Source of the DNA: Halicephalobus mephisto | Taxonomy: Eukaryota > Nematoda > Chromadorea > Rhabditida > Panagrolaimidae | Direction: 5' to 3' | NCBI GenBank assembly: GCA_009193035.1 | Contig: SWDT01000015.1 | Location: 62,001 to 126,000 of the forward strand | DNA length: 64,000 nt | Shown here: in pieces, positions 35,777 through 48,588 of the stretch | Numbering within the stretch: the stretch's first letter is position 1 | How the letters are laid out: every line of letters begins with the position of its first letter | The notes under the pieces: model-generated | Database searches by the model: none | Told to the model about the DNA's origin: nothing | Seen by the model: only the letters and a program-made list of their open reading frames with translations | Position numbers and translations under genes: made by a program

Positions 35777-36377
35777 ATGCCCAATGTGGATCAAGGGACA
35801 ATCCAACTGATTGGACTGCTGAGAGCCCTTTTTGCTTTCTTCCTCGTCTTGGCAATATGTCTCGAGGCCTATTCCATATCGGACAAAAGTGAGTTGTAAA
35901 ACAACTTTTTAAACATTACACCGTACTCCTTCTAGCTTGGTGCGGCAATCAGAAGTTCGTTTCTGACTGCACTTCACAAGGGATACTAATCGCAGTGGTG
36001 ATTGCTCTGATAATCCAAGGAATTTCGTTTTTGTTCATTTTGTTCACAATGTGCGGTCGTCCAGCCCAGTTTTGTCTATGGATGTACAGGTGCGCCGTGG
36101 TCCCGATGTCGGCCTTCGGGATCGTTCTCGTCTCATGTATCGTAGCTGCTGTGTCCATCTGTGAGATTCTAGTCTTGAGCAAACCAATTAAGAATTAATT
36201 TCAGCAACCAAAAATAACTCTCCCGGGCTGGGATTCTGGCTGCTCACTGGATCTCTTCCGTCGACGATCCTCGCCTGTCTTTCTGCGTTTTTCACCGCTG
36301 AACTTATCAGGAAAAATTATCTTTCTCCCAATTGGAAGTCGACTATTAACGTTTGTACATGTTTGGTGGAATATTAA
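35777..36377 (+). CDS. Four-pass membrane protein, claudin-like topology
   Basis: Exons 35777-35888, 35936-36160 and 36205-36377 give 169 residues. Four hydrophobic helices are visible: LIGLLRALFAFFLVLAICLEA, ILIAVVIALIIQGISFLFIL, VPMSAFGIVLVSCIVAAVSI and FWLLTGSLPSTILACLSAFF. The first extracellular loop carries WCGNQKFVSDC, a short version of the W...C...C loop of claudin/PMP22-type proteins, and the C-terminus is short. The plan resembles nematode Clc-like or claudin-like proteins, but the sequence match is too weak to fix a family. Both introns are under 50 nt. Confidence 0.7.
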
Positions 36378-36629
36378 TATATGCATTTAAGAATAAAATG
36401 GAAAATAATGCTCAATTCATTTCAAAAGTACCGCGAGAAAATTCCCAGTCGGAGACACATTGCCAGCAACCTTGATCGGATCACTGCGTCTTATTTTTAT
36501 CAAATATGTGTGCTGTTTTCTGAGCTTGTTATTCTTTTGTGCTTTCATCTTATTCAAGGAATTTCATTAGCACATTAATCCTCGAGTATTTAAGTAGTAT
36601 TTATATATGAATCTTACTTCTTATCTAAA

Positions 36630-39031
36630 ATGTCAAATCCGTTGGCGAACACTTCTCCAGAAATTATCACCATTGATGATGACTCCGGAGATGATCTAAA
36701 TGTTAATATAGTTCCCCAAACAAGCTTTAATACACAAATCAATGCTGACGGTCTCCAAACTGATGGAGATGATTTCATAACACGAACTGCAAAACGAGTG
36801 TTCGAGGTTTTAATGCACGATATGCCTTGGGACGAGGAATTGCAAAAGATTTTCATCAATGGATTTCGTGTCAATGCCACAGATGTCGAAAACAATCATA
36901 TTTCTCCAAATATGAAGGCATTTTTATGTAAAAATCACACGAATAATCTTAGCATATCCGGACAAAAATTTAGGTTCTATGCTGATGTTGGGTTAGTCTC
37001 GGAGTTAGTAAGTAGTACTTTTATATTCAGGCATAAAAATTGTTATTTTAGCTCAAGATCAAGATTCCGGTTGTCTGGAAGCAGAAACCAGTACTCGGTT
37101 ACTGTGATACAAACAAAGTATTTGTCCATTTCAACTTGGAGCGAATCGAGTACACCTTCTACGAATGTGTTTTGCACATTGTTGAGTATGGTTATATCGC
37201 CGAGGAATCCACGAATTCACAGATCATCACGGGAACTCTACAGAAGCTGGAGAGACAGAACAACAACAGAGGAACTATTTGTATATCCAAAAGAAACAAC
37301 CAGTTTTTAGATCCAAATAAAGTAGATCAACTTTTAATTTCGATGTAATTGATATAAATCCATCTTCCAGGAATATTCTGTTTACATCAAGCCGAATGCA
37401 AGTGGGTACGAGGACCTCTATCATGCCATAACTCAGGTGATTGAAAAGAACTACCTTCATGAGAAGATTTTTGGGGTTCCTCAGTTCGAACACGATACTG
37501 CCAGGTTCATTCAATACAGAGAACAAGGAATCGCGGAGATGTTTGCTGGGAACAAGACTCTGAATAAAGACCAAAGGGAAGCAGTCTACTCAATCTGTAA
37601 GATGCATGGAGACTTTCCGTTTATCCTTTTCGGCCCTCCAGGTACTGGCAAGACTACCACTCTCATTGAAGCCATTAGGCACATCAAGATGGAAGATCCA
37701 AAAAGTCGGTTTCTTGTGTGCACACCTTCAAACGCCGCTGCTGATCACTTTACTATTGCTCTTTTGGAAGCCGGGTTCATTGATGCAAGAAGGATCTACC
37801 GTTCCATGTCCACTCGTGCGGACTTCTCGACTCGAGATCGAAGACTAGATAGCGTCACTTTGCATGATGGACATCGCTTCATTATACCTAGTAATGGAAG
37901 AAAGTACTTCCAGTACACTGTCGTCATCAGCACGATCGGCAATTGCGCGAGGATTCGACCGTCGGTCCTGGATTTCTTCTCCCACATCCTCGTCGATGAA
38001 GCTGGTCAAGCTGCAGAACCGGAGACTTGGATTCCATTGGGTTACTTCGGCCACCAACATGTCAAGTTCGTTCTTGCTGGAGACCCGATGCAATTGGGAC
38101 CCGTGTTAATTGATCCTGTTCTGGAGAAGCCTGCTTACAGATTCGATCAGTCTCTGTTGGTCAGACTTTTCGGGAACTCTGCTTACAGAAGTGATCCGTA
38201 AGATTTTATCTAAAGTATTTCAAATTTATTCAATGTTATAGTCGATTGATGGTCCAGCTGAAGAACAATTACCGAAGTCATGCAGCAATTGTCCAGGTTT
38301 CATCGACATTATTCTACAACAATAGCCTCATTCCTACATATCCTCCTGGTCACGATGCTTTCGTTGGATCACCAGTCCTTGGTTCACTGGTATGTTCTTT
38401 CTCTAATGCCATTGAAAATAGGATCCTTCCAGCGTTATCCAGTGTTATTCCATGCTGTACAAGGTCAAGAAGAAGGACAATTGTACTTTTTCAATCCAGA
38501 CGAAATCTCGGTAGCTATTCGCTATGTTCTGACTCTTCTGCATCCCGATCATGTCCCACAATTACGACCATCTGACATTGGGGTTGTGTCGCCATATCGA
38601 GAACAGGCTATGAGGTTGAGTAGAATGCTGCCCTACGACGATCTCACAGTGGATACTGTTGAGCGATTCCAGGGTAGTGAACGGAAGGTAATCATTATCA
38701 CGACCACCAGAACTAAAAAAGTAGGATTCTTGCATGACCTCAGAGTAAGTCCCTATCGTAGGAAAAAACTACGCATGAACTTTAGAGAGTAAACACGGCA
38801 ATAACCAGAGCAAAACAGCTGTTGATTATTATTGGTCATCCTCAATTGTTATGTCGTGACGAAACATGGTTTCTGTAAGTCCTTTGAAGTATTTCCTTAT
38901 GGCAATTACCCACTTCCAGACTCATCGACTGTCTGCTAAAGAACCGATGCTACGTTGTTGAACCACAGCACTTTATCAACAACTCCGAGTTTGGTCTCGC
39001 CAACCCTCAAGCCCAACCAGCTGTTGTTTGA
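36630..39031 (+). CDS. MOV10-like: SF1 RNA helicase of the MOV10/Armitage (Upf1-like) family
   Basis: Exons 36630-37007, 37052-37321, 37371-38197, 38242-38381, 38422-38744, 38786-38874 and 38920-39031 give 712 residues. Motif order: EMFAGNKTLNKDQREAV (Q-motif area), GPPGTGKTTTLIEAI (Walker A), VCTPSNAAAD (Ia), LVDEAGQAAEPE (Walker B), LAGDPMQLGPV (III), LKNNYRSHAAI (IV), PVLFHAVQGQEEG, DTVERFQGSERKVIIITT (V) and NTAITRAKQLLIIIGHP (VI). MOV10-type helicases act in small-RNA silencing and transposon control; C. elegans ERI-6/7 is a relative. It is shorter than MOV10 because its N-terminal part is reduced. The exon 4 donor is uncertain: only CTTG|GTTCAC keeps the frame, while a stronger GTATGT lies 9 nt downstream. 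Confidence 0.88.
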
Positions 39032-40329
39032 ATTGTTACTCGTAAATTTTGTAGATTTTTGTACTTTGGAAATGAGCGTTCTTTGGTTTCCCGGAATTTG
39101 CCAGTTTTTTGAAAACGGGAGAGTCGTCTTGCTTGGTTTTTTTCGAATAGCGCGATAAAAAATATGACAAGTAGTGACAGCTGAAGTGCCACAGGAAACG
39201 AGGTCACCCTCCAGGTCGAAAATGAGACAACTTTGTAACATTAGACAAAAACCACTCGGGAGTGTTAATCGTTCAGCTCACTGTGGAGGTCTGATTTGAA
39301 CTGAGAGGACCAGACTTGTTTGGACATGAGGTGATTCGACTTTTATGACAAAGGTCCGGCCTTGAATTCATTTACTTCAAATTAACCCTTTTTGACAACA
39401 TAAATTTGAATCGGGTGATCCTTCTTTGCAGCATGAATTCCTTCTCTGATAATCTTCAAGTAATCCCTAACTTGAGTTTTGCATTTTCCTTCGTTTCCGG
39501 ATTCGGCTTATCGCACCTCTGTAAAGATAATCAAGTCCAGCTACGCCTCATTGTAGCTATTTGTTCCTTGTGGAATATAAATATTCCTTGCTAAACCGGA
39601 AAATGTTTTTTTTGCTCAAATGTCTCTTGTTTTTTGTCACAATGATGTTTTTCCAACGGATAAGCGGATATAGTTGTTTCTTTTTGATTTAAAATTCAGG
39701 ATCATTCTGATCGTTGTAAAAACCGACTTGGATAAATAGCGAAATTGGGTTCTCTGAAATCTGTTGTTATCCATCATACATTCAATAACAAAGGTCGTCA
39801 TTTTTTATCCTTGTGAAGCTCATCAGCTGTTGTTTAACGTAGAGGTTCTGAACTCGACCTTGTTTACATTGAAAAGTTTATATGATTTTTGACTACAGTG
39901 TACTTTCCCCTTGAATTACCATAGCTTTTCAACGAAGCAAAAGTTTTCCAAAATATCCCAAACTGCAAACCACAAAATTCCGCAGTTTAAAATTTTGCGG
40001 ATATCACCGAACTCAAGAGATTTGGATACTTTCTGGCCGACACGTGTTAACTCCTGTCTGTGACGTCCGAGCCTCTACTCGTGCCAAATTTTTTGCAATT
40101 CGAAAAAAAAACGTGGAAAACAAAGACACGTTCGTCAAAAATGCTATCATGAGGATTTGTAGGTAGGAGGAGGCCAACCTTATCTCAGACTTGCTTCCGG
40201 AACTTGGATCACTAAAGGATTGAAGAGTCGAATGTTTTCGCAGATAGTAAGTTTCTCTCATTTTAAAAAACAAGCTACCGTAGTCAATGAGTTTCTTATT
40301 TTGCGACTTATCTAATGATTTAGAGTCTA
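39032..40329. other. Intergenic stretch, nothing recognised
   Basis: Short frames only, on both strands. A possible 5' leader exon of the next gene lies at about 40231-40247 (ATG TTT TCG CAG ATA|GTAAGT). Confidence 0.35.
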
Positions 40330-41346
40330 ATGACACTGCAAATGACTTCAAGACAACTGCTGGGGATGTTCTTCTACATTGTCTTGCTTCATTCCACTGT
40401 CAACCTCGTGGAATCAGCCAACTTCATGCCAGAAGAGGATTGGGTTTGCGGGGCAACCTCGATGGATCAAAGGCTAGCCTATGAAAGCGCCAACGAGTCC
40501 TGCTATGATGTCGGAAGTGAGTTCTTCCCTTAACTTCTAGTTGGAGCTTAACCTTACTCCTTCAGTCAATGTAAACGAGTGCTGCAAAGTCCATGATGAC
40601 TGTTATGCAGGAGACAACACTCAGGAGGCCTGTGATGTGCCGTTCTGTGAATGTCTGAATAGACAAGCCGCTATGAGCAAGTTCCCAAAGTGCAAGGGCT
40701 CGCTGGAGACCTTCTGTTTCATTGTACAGTTCTTCGGAAACTTCGCTCACGGTCAAGCTAAGAAGGAACCCGCGACGACCACCACGACTACCACGACAAG
40801 CACAACAACAACTCCGGCTCCAGAAAAGGATGAATGCCTCGACAAAGACAGTCTCGATCATTGTACCCGGGAGTTGGAGTTGTGTCGGCTCACGCAAGAA
40901 CCCCAGGTTTGTGAGGGACAAATGTGTCAATGTGTGATGAACTCCCTGATCGATCCTTCACAAACTGAATGCACGGATAAAATCACCGAGATCTGCAGGG
41001 ACCCTTTTCTCTCAGGAACATCACAGAAAACTGTCCTTATTTTCTTCGAGAAGCTCGATTACTCTGGATACTCTACGACTATTCTAACCGCTTGTGGAGT
41101 AACATTTCTTGTTGTTTGCGTTGTTGCCTTGGTGTTCGGGTTCGTTCACCGCTACATGACCAAGAAGGCGATGCCGTCCTCTCCTTCGAGGACACCACTC
41201 TGCACAGCCGCCTCCTCCGATCTCACTCTTGTTTTCGTAAGTTTTTCATCCTTATCTACCAGTTTTATTGTGGGATGTTTTAGAATACAAACCCTGGTTT
41301 GTTATCAGAAGACGAAGAGAAAAAATCAACAATGCTTTATCCATAA
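40330..41346 (+). CDS. Membrane-anchored phospholipase A2-like protein
   Basis: Exons 40330-40516, 40566-41236 and 41284-41346 give 306 residues. A signal peptide (LLGMFFYIVLLHSTVNLVES) is followed by a Cys-rich domain with VNECCKVHDDCY, the PLA2 active-site His-Asp motif, and CDVPFCECLNRQA. A Thr-rich, mucin-like linker of about 20 residues leads to a second Cys-rich segment (CLDKDSLDHCTRELELC...CEGQMCQC), then a transmembrane helix (ILTACGVTFLVVCVVALVFGF) and a cytoplasmic tail. The calcium-binding glycine loop (YxGCGxxCG) is not clearly present, so catalysis is uncertain. Nematodes have PLA2-like proteins with this CC-x2-HD core; the membrane anchor is the unusual part. Confidence 0.82.
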
Positions 41347-41748
41347 AATCTCAATCCCAAGAGCTGAAAGTCAGATTTAATTTAGTTTCATAATTTTATT
41401 GTTTGATTTGTTACTGTATGAAACAATTCTTCCAGATAAACCGGTTAATAACAAAACAAAAAGTGGAAAAAATCAAGCGCACAAAGAAAACCATAACAAT
41501 GATACAATTTTAAAAAATTGTTTGTGATTTTAATAGTTGCCTAAAATTACAAGTTGTTATCGAGAGAAATTCACCATTACTATGTTGTTTTCTGTACTTC
41601 ATCTGCGGTTTCAACACGAATTTCCCAGCGCGCGAATTCTTATTTGCAATTTGAACCCGAGAACTGCACTTTTAAATTTCCTCTTTGAATCTTCGTTTCC
41701 GTGTCATCATTTTACTTCGTGATATATTGTTTTGTTAGCTTAACTGTT

Positions 41749-43739
<1,991 letters not shown>

Positions 43740-43906
43740 GTTATTATTTTTCCTGTGACTTTCCGAGTATCACATTGATTATGATCTGTGTTATTTTGCA
43801 ATTTGCTGATTTTGTAAAGAATTATATTTATCTGATCGAAGTAGCCATTAGTTTGAGTCTGTTGGTATCTTCTTTTCTCTTTTAACGGGACTTGGTTAAA
43901 TTGCAG

Positions 43907-44760
43907 ATGCCACCGTCGTTTGCTGTCCTGATTGACCTTTCAGGAACTTTGTTCATTGATGAAGTCGCGATTCCTGGAGCTTCTGATGCTCTCAGAAGAT
44001 TACTTTCAAATTCTAATTTTGCTGTAAAGTTTGCAACGAACACGACAAAGGAATCGGTTCCCAATTTGTTGGCTAGACTTCACAGGACTGGATTTACCTT
44101 TGTTCAGAAAGAATCTGTTTTTACTTCTTTGACGGCTGCGAGAAGACTTGTTGAAGAAAGAAGATTGAGGCCAATGCTGATGCTAGAGCCGGAGGCGATG
44201 GAAGAATTTGACGGAGTTGAAACAACGGATCCGAATGCTGTTGTTGTTGGATTAACCCCCAGCCACTTTTCGTATGAGAGGATGAATGAGGCCTTCAAGT
44301 TACTGCACTCAAACAAGGACAGTCAATTAATCGGAATCCATAAAGGACGGTACTATCAGAGAAAAGATGGGCTAGCTCTGGGTCCTGGACCATTCGTGGC
44401 TGCTCTGGAGTACGCGACTGGGAAAAAAGTAAATCACGTTTGGTTTAGGTTTGGTTGACGCAGTAATTTTAGGCAACCGTAGTTGGGAAACCCGAAAGAG
44501 AATTCTACCATGCAGCTCTAAGGACATTCGAACATGATTTCCCTCCTGAGAAGACTGTCATGATTGGAGATGACGTGAGAGACGACGTACTCGGGGCGTT
44601 GTCTCAAGGATTCAGAGCAATCCTAGTCAAGACAGGAAAATACAGATCTGGAGACGAGGAAGCAGTGAAAGACAATTCTGGTAAATTTCTAGTTAGGGAA
44701 AGTGTGACAGAGGCCTTGAATGAGATCCTTGAAAATGATGGAAATACGTTTTTTAGATAA
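43907..44760 (+). CDS. HDHD2-like: HAD-family phosphatase HDHD2-like
   Basis: Exons 43907-44428 and 44473-44760 give 269 residues (human HDHD2: 259). Motif I is LIDLSGTLFID, motif II ATNTTKES, the cap-domain region has YYQRKDGLALGPGPFV, and motif IV MIGDDVRDDVLGA; GKPEREFY carries the motif III Lys. Motif I has Ser in place of the usual second Asp (DxSGT), which is also the family norm in HDHD2, so general acid catalysis may differ from classic HAD enzymes. The substrate in this family is not firmly known. TTGCAG directly abuts the ATG, as expected for a trans-spliced downstream cistron; it starts 167 nt after chk1. Confidence 0.9.
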
Positions 44761-44934
44761 AGTTAGAAATGACCAATTTTTCCAAAAATTTCTATGGTTA
44801 ACCGGGCGCATATAAACGTTTGTCTCGCTACGATTCCCCAAAAATTTTCGATTCCGTAATTTGAAAATTTCTCTTGGGTTTTTGTCTTTCTGTTACTGTT
44901 TTGCTTTATGTTTTGTTTTCCGAAGAGAATCATC

Positions 44935-46310
44935 ATGGGTGGTGGAGACGGAGACTCGTGTTCTCAGAAGGAGAACTGTGGGACAGGACAACGGAAGATC
45001 CTGAAAGCGTCGTACTCGAAGCAAAATTCAGAGAAGAAGGAGCAACAGAGACCGAGTGAACAGACTACCAGCAATGGACGGACCGTCACTATTCATTTTG
45101 ACCAACTGGAGGTGATCCGAGTTCTTGGAGAAGGTAGGTTCCAGATTTACGGGAGTTTGGAGTCATTGTTTCAGGAGCTTTTGGTGAGGTTGTGTTGGTC
45201 GTCGACCGGAATGATCCATCAATTGCCGCTGCGGTTAAACGTATCAGTCTTCGAGGAATGGACAATGAGACGGCAAAGCAGGTGAGGAAAGAAGCTCTTC
45301 TGCAGCGAGCCGTGAACAAACACAAGAATGTGTTAAAGTACATATCGATGAGAACCATTGGGGATGAAATGATCGAACTCTACCTCGAATATGCTGGTGG
45401 AGGAGAACTCTTTGATCAAATTGGTAGGATAGTGTGGAAATTCTGTGTAATAGTGATTTTCAGAACCTGACTTTGGAATGAAACCATCCAGAGCTCAGAA
45501 TTTCTTTCGGCAACTTCTAAGTGGATTAAAATACATACATTCCACTGGAATCGCTCATAGAGATATCAAACCGGAGAATCTGTTACTAGATAAAAACCGT
45601 AAGTCAAATTTATTCGTTGATTTTACGACGCATAATTTAGATGTTCTAAAAATTAGTGACTTTGGAATGGCCACTGTATTTAAACACAATAGATCTGAAC
45701 GGATATTGACAACCAAGTGTGGAACTCTCCCTTACGTTGCTCCCGAAGTGTTGTCAGGGCGTTATAGGTTTGGCTTTCATGTTATATGGTTAAAGTTTAA
45801 TAGTGGTCTTGTTGTAGAGGTGAATCCATTGACATCTGGTCTGCTGGAATCGTTCTGGTCACGATGCTCGTAGGTGAACTCCCTTGGGATGCACCTCTTT
45901 TGGAATGCTCGCAGTATGCATCCTACATCAAGAAGGATTGTTATCTAATGAAACGCCCTTGGTGTAGAATGGACAACATGGAGTTGTCCTTGTTGAAGTT
46001 GATTCTCTGTGAAGATGTTGCCAAAAGAGGCGCCATCAACCGTGTCAATAATCATCCTTGGTGTCTGGCAGATTTATCTGATCAAGATTTAGAAGAACGT
46101 CGAAGAATCTCCCAACCTGGGATTCCAATTCGAAAGACTCCGAACGCGAAGAAGATGAAACTCAGAGAGTTTGGTTTAATTTTTAACTTAGATGACAGTA
46201 ATTTTAGTGTTTTTGCTGCTACTCAGCCTCCCAAATTTCATTCATTAGGATCTTATACTTGTTCACCAATGAACTCCATGTCTCAACCTGCCTATTCATT
46301 AGATGCATGA
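44935..46310 (+). CDS. chk1-like: Second chk1-like kinase, lacking the C-terminal KA1 domain
   Basis: Exons 44935-45133, 45175-45423, 45464-45598, 45641-45767 and 45818-46310 share exon borders with the first chk1 copy. All kinase motifs are intact ([50 protein letters not shown]). After KKMKL the frame runs on for about 45 residues and stops after AYSLDA; nothing like the KA1 segment of the first copy follows before the next gene. Exons 1-2 and intron 1 are almost identical to copy 1, while intron 2 and later exons are clearly diverged. In Chk1 loss of the C-terminal region tends to relieve inhibition, so it may be a more active kinase (inference). A short optional intron near 46168-46210 may be spliced. 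Confidence 0.9.
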
Positions 46311-46424
46311 TTACTTGATGAGGAGATTTTTCAGATGAAATTATTTTTTATTTTGTTGTTGTATATCTGGGTTTGATCCCAAATTTCTATCTTTTTGGAT
46401 ATTTATGATTTACTTTGTGTTTAG

Positions 46425-47244
46425 ATGGAGGATGATGGATTCACACTGAATTGGAGCAGAAAGAACAAGAACAGGAAGGCTGGGGAATTGAAGAACTTTT
46501 ATGATGGTGAGAAGAGACCGGACGTAAATAAAGTCCAAATAGAAGAAGTAATTAATTGGGCTAAAAAATTCTGCGATTACTACAAGTAAGTTATTTATTT
46601 TGATCTACTAAACTCGCCGTGAATTTAGACTTCAGATCCTGGAAGCTCTTTCTAAATGCCATAACTCTGGAAAGATTACCCAGATTCAAGTCTATGGTGT
46701 AGGAGGCATTGATTCGAAAACATCCTCTGGGTCATTGCAGCTCGCTGTCGCTCTTGAACTTCAAAATGCTTTGAAAAATGAGTATCCGGTGATTTCAATG
46801 ACTGTACAAGAACCCATTTTTGTTCCTGGAGAAATAGCTTACTTGAAATCGAATGGAATCAATGTTGTAGAAGAAGTAGAGTTTTCGAACGTCTTATTCA
46901 AAGAAGCGACAAGGAGCTCAAATTTACCAAAAGAAGAAGCATTATTGCTCTGCTACATGATTCATGGAGAATGGTCCATGTTTGACAGTTTTTTGAAAGC
47001 TCATTGGACTGTTGATGAATTATCTCGGATTATCATTGTTGGGAATTCCATCGATTCCTTGGATGTTCATCCTTATTATGAGACGATCTCAAAAAGGATC
47101 AAGGATTTTGCAAAGGTCTGCCAGCAGATTCCGCTACAAACCAAGAAGGAAGGACTGGAGAGAAATTCCTTTGCTCTAACTAGTATCATCTGGGCAAAGA
47201 AAGAGGATTTGGAACTACATGCAAGGGAGCTTGGACTTGGATGA
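46425..47244 (+). CDS. SRRD-like: SRR1-domain protein (SRRD-like)
   Basis: Exons 46425-46585 and 46629-47244 give 258 residues. The SRR1 core is visible: IQVYGVGGIDSKTSSGSLQLAVALEL, VQEPIFVPGEIAYLKSNGINVV, LLCYMIHGEWSMFDSFLKAHW, and ELSRIIIVGNSIDSLD. SRR1 was named from an Arabidopsis clock/phytochrome gene; animal relatives (SRRD) are linked to haem metabolism and circadian functions, with molecular activity unclear. TTTAG lies directly before the ATG, so it is probably a trans-spliced downstream cistron; the gap from the kinase copy is 114 nt. Confidence 0.8.
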
Positions 47245-47690
47245 TTATCTTAATGCTGTCTTGGAAATTATGTTAGAAATTTACACATTTTGGAAATTCA
47301 ATCATTTTAGATAACTTGGAATCATTTTCATTGTGCTATTACTATTGGTGCTGCTTGTTATGGACTCTAAGATAATGAGGAAGATTACCGAATACATTGA
47401 TTCAATTTGTTTAATAACTATAGGTGAACAAGAGATTCTAATGTGAGGTTTTTGGATTTTACTGAAATTAATATATCAAGTCAGTCCATGAGTTCATCTG
47501 TACTTTTTCAACGTTTGTTCGAGCTTAACTTTTACACTGATTTTGTTGCTGTTCGAATCCAACTTTTTCCCTACAAATGGTTCATTGCGCTAGATCTTAT
47601 CATCGACGTTAGACTATATCAACTTCGAAGGCAATTAATTTAAAATGGAAATTGATGACCAGTTCTTGTGAATAGAAATAAAGTTTTATG
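47245..47690. other. 3' flank, nothing recognised
   Basis: One unsupported 66-residue frame (47443-47643). It is followed immediately by the mariner remnant. Confidence 0.35.
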
Positions 47691-47691
47691 C

Positions 47692-47965
47692 TATCAAGAT
47701 AATGCTCAATCACAAAAAACAAAATTGATTGTTGAGGAACTCAGGAGTTAAATTCGGAAGTTCCGTCCCATCCACTGTATTCTACAGACATTGGTCCAAG
47801 TGATTACTACTTGTTCAGCAGTTTACAGAACTACTTAGGAGATGAGAAATCCGAAACTACAACGAATGAATATTTGTTATCAAGACTCGAGTTGTTTTAT
47901 CATGATGGTAAGGTGTTGTAAATAATGATAAATGTTATATTGTTGATTCAGGAGAAATAGATTAA
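47692..47965 (+). pseudogene. Degraded mariner transposase, C-terminal fragment
   Basis: Conceptual fragments in shifting frames match the end of mariner (DD34D) transposases: QDNAQSQKTKLIVEELRS holds the DNA(R) catalytic-Asp region, then after a frameshift and stop at 47749 HPLYSTDIGPSDYYLFSSLQNYL matches the HPPYSPDLAPSDYHLF hallmark, and after another break VNNDKCYIVD matches the usual tail. At least two frame disruptions and an internal deletion make it dead. The N-terminal part is absent, and I did not find inverted terminal repeats. Confidence 0.8.
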
Positions 47966-48042
47966 TTTTTCTTTACAATAAAGTTTGTTTCAAAAAAAAT
48001 ATAAACTTATAGACTGATTTGATAGTTCGTTTCAGAGAAATT

Positions 48043-48588
48043 ATGCACTATTTGCCAGGATTGAATGTGACTATGGTTGTCGGCTTTGTTTTTATATTTC
48101 CTATGTTCATCAAATGTCGCAAAATGAAAAGTAAGCTGTGAGTATTTGCCCTGGTTTTTCAGATTCAACTTCTAGTTATTTCTTAGACAAAGTTACGATT
48201 CTCATGTGCGTTTTTTGGGGCAATAATTCTCCCTAGAATCTTTCTATTGTTGGTTATTGATCAGTTCCTGGTATCAGTAGTCGCGTAAAAGATGATTATT
48301 TCACTGCGAACAACCGCGCCCAGAGGTATCCACACCTAATGTTGGTTTTTGCGCTGGTCTCGACAGCTGAGTTTATGATTCAGAAGTCAGTGTAATATTC
48401 TCATCATTGGGGAATTTTATTGCTTAATTTATGACTCTTCTAGAATTTGCAAGGAATCATGGAATTCCAAAGTAGACTGAGTGGAACCAAGACAGAAACG
48501 AATTTGTAATTTTAGAGTGGATGAGACCAAGACTAACAAAGATCCCGATAAAGGAAAATTAGACGAAAATACTGATGTCTACTATTGA
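48043..48588 (+). CDS. Possible small multi-pass membrane protein gene (exons unresolved)
   Basis: ATG at 48043 follows TTTCAG. Coding-like pieces on one strand: MHYLPGLNVTMVVGFVFIF with a basic stop-transfer end, a hydrophobic piece IFLLLVIDQFLVSVVA (about 48238-48285), LMLVFALVSTAEFMIQ (about 48336-48367), and a last exon 48517-48588 reading VDETKTNKDPDKGKLDENTD and ending VYY then stop. The last two pieces join cleanly (AA|GTCAGT to TTTTAG|A). Joins between the first pieces would need introns of about 31 nt or a microexon, so the model is incomplete. Three hydrophobic helices and an acidic tail; no family recognised. Confidence 0.35.

Noticed and set aside
46160..46175. Spliced-leader-like string GGTTTAATTT
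   Set aside because: It lies inside the chk1-like coding region and lacks the rest of the leader and its donor.
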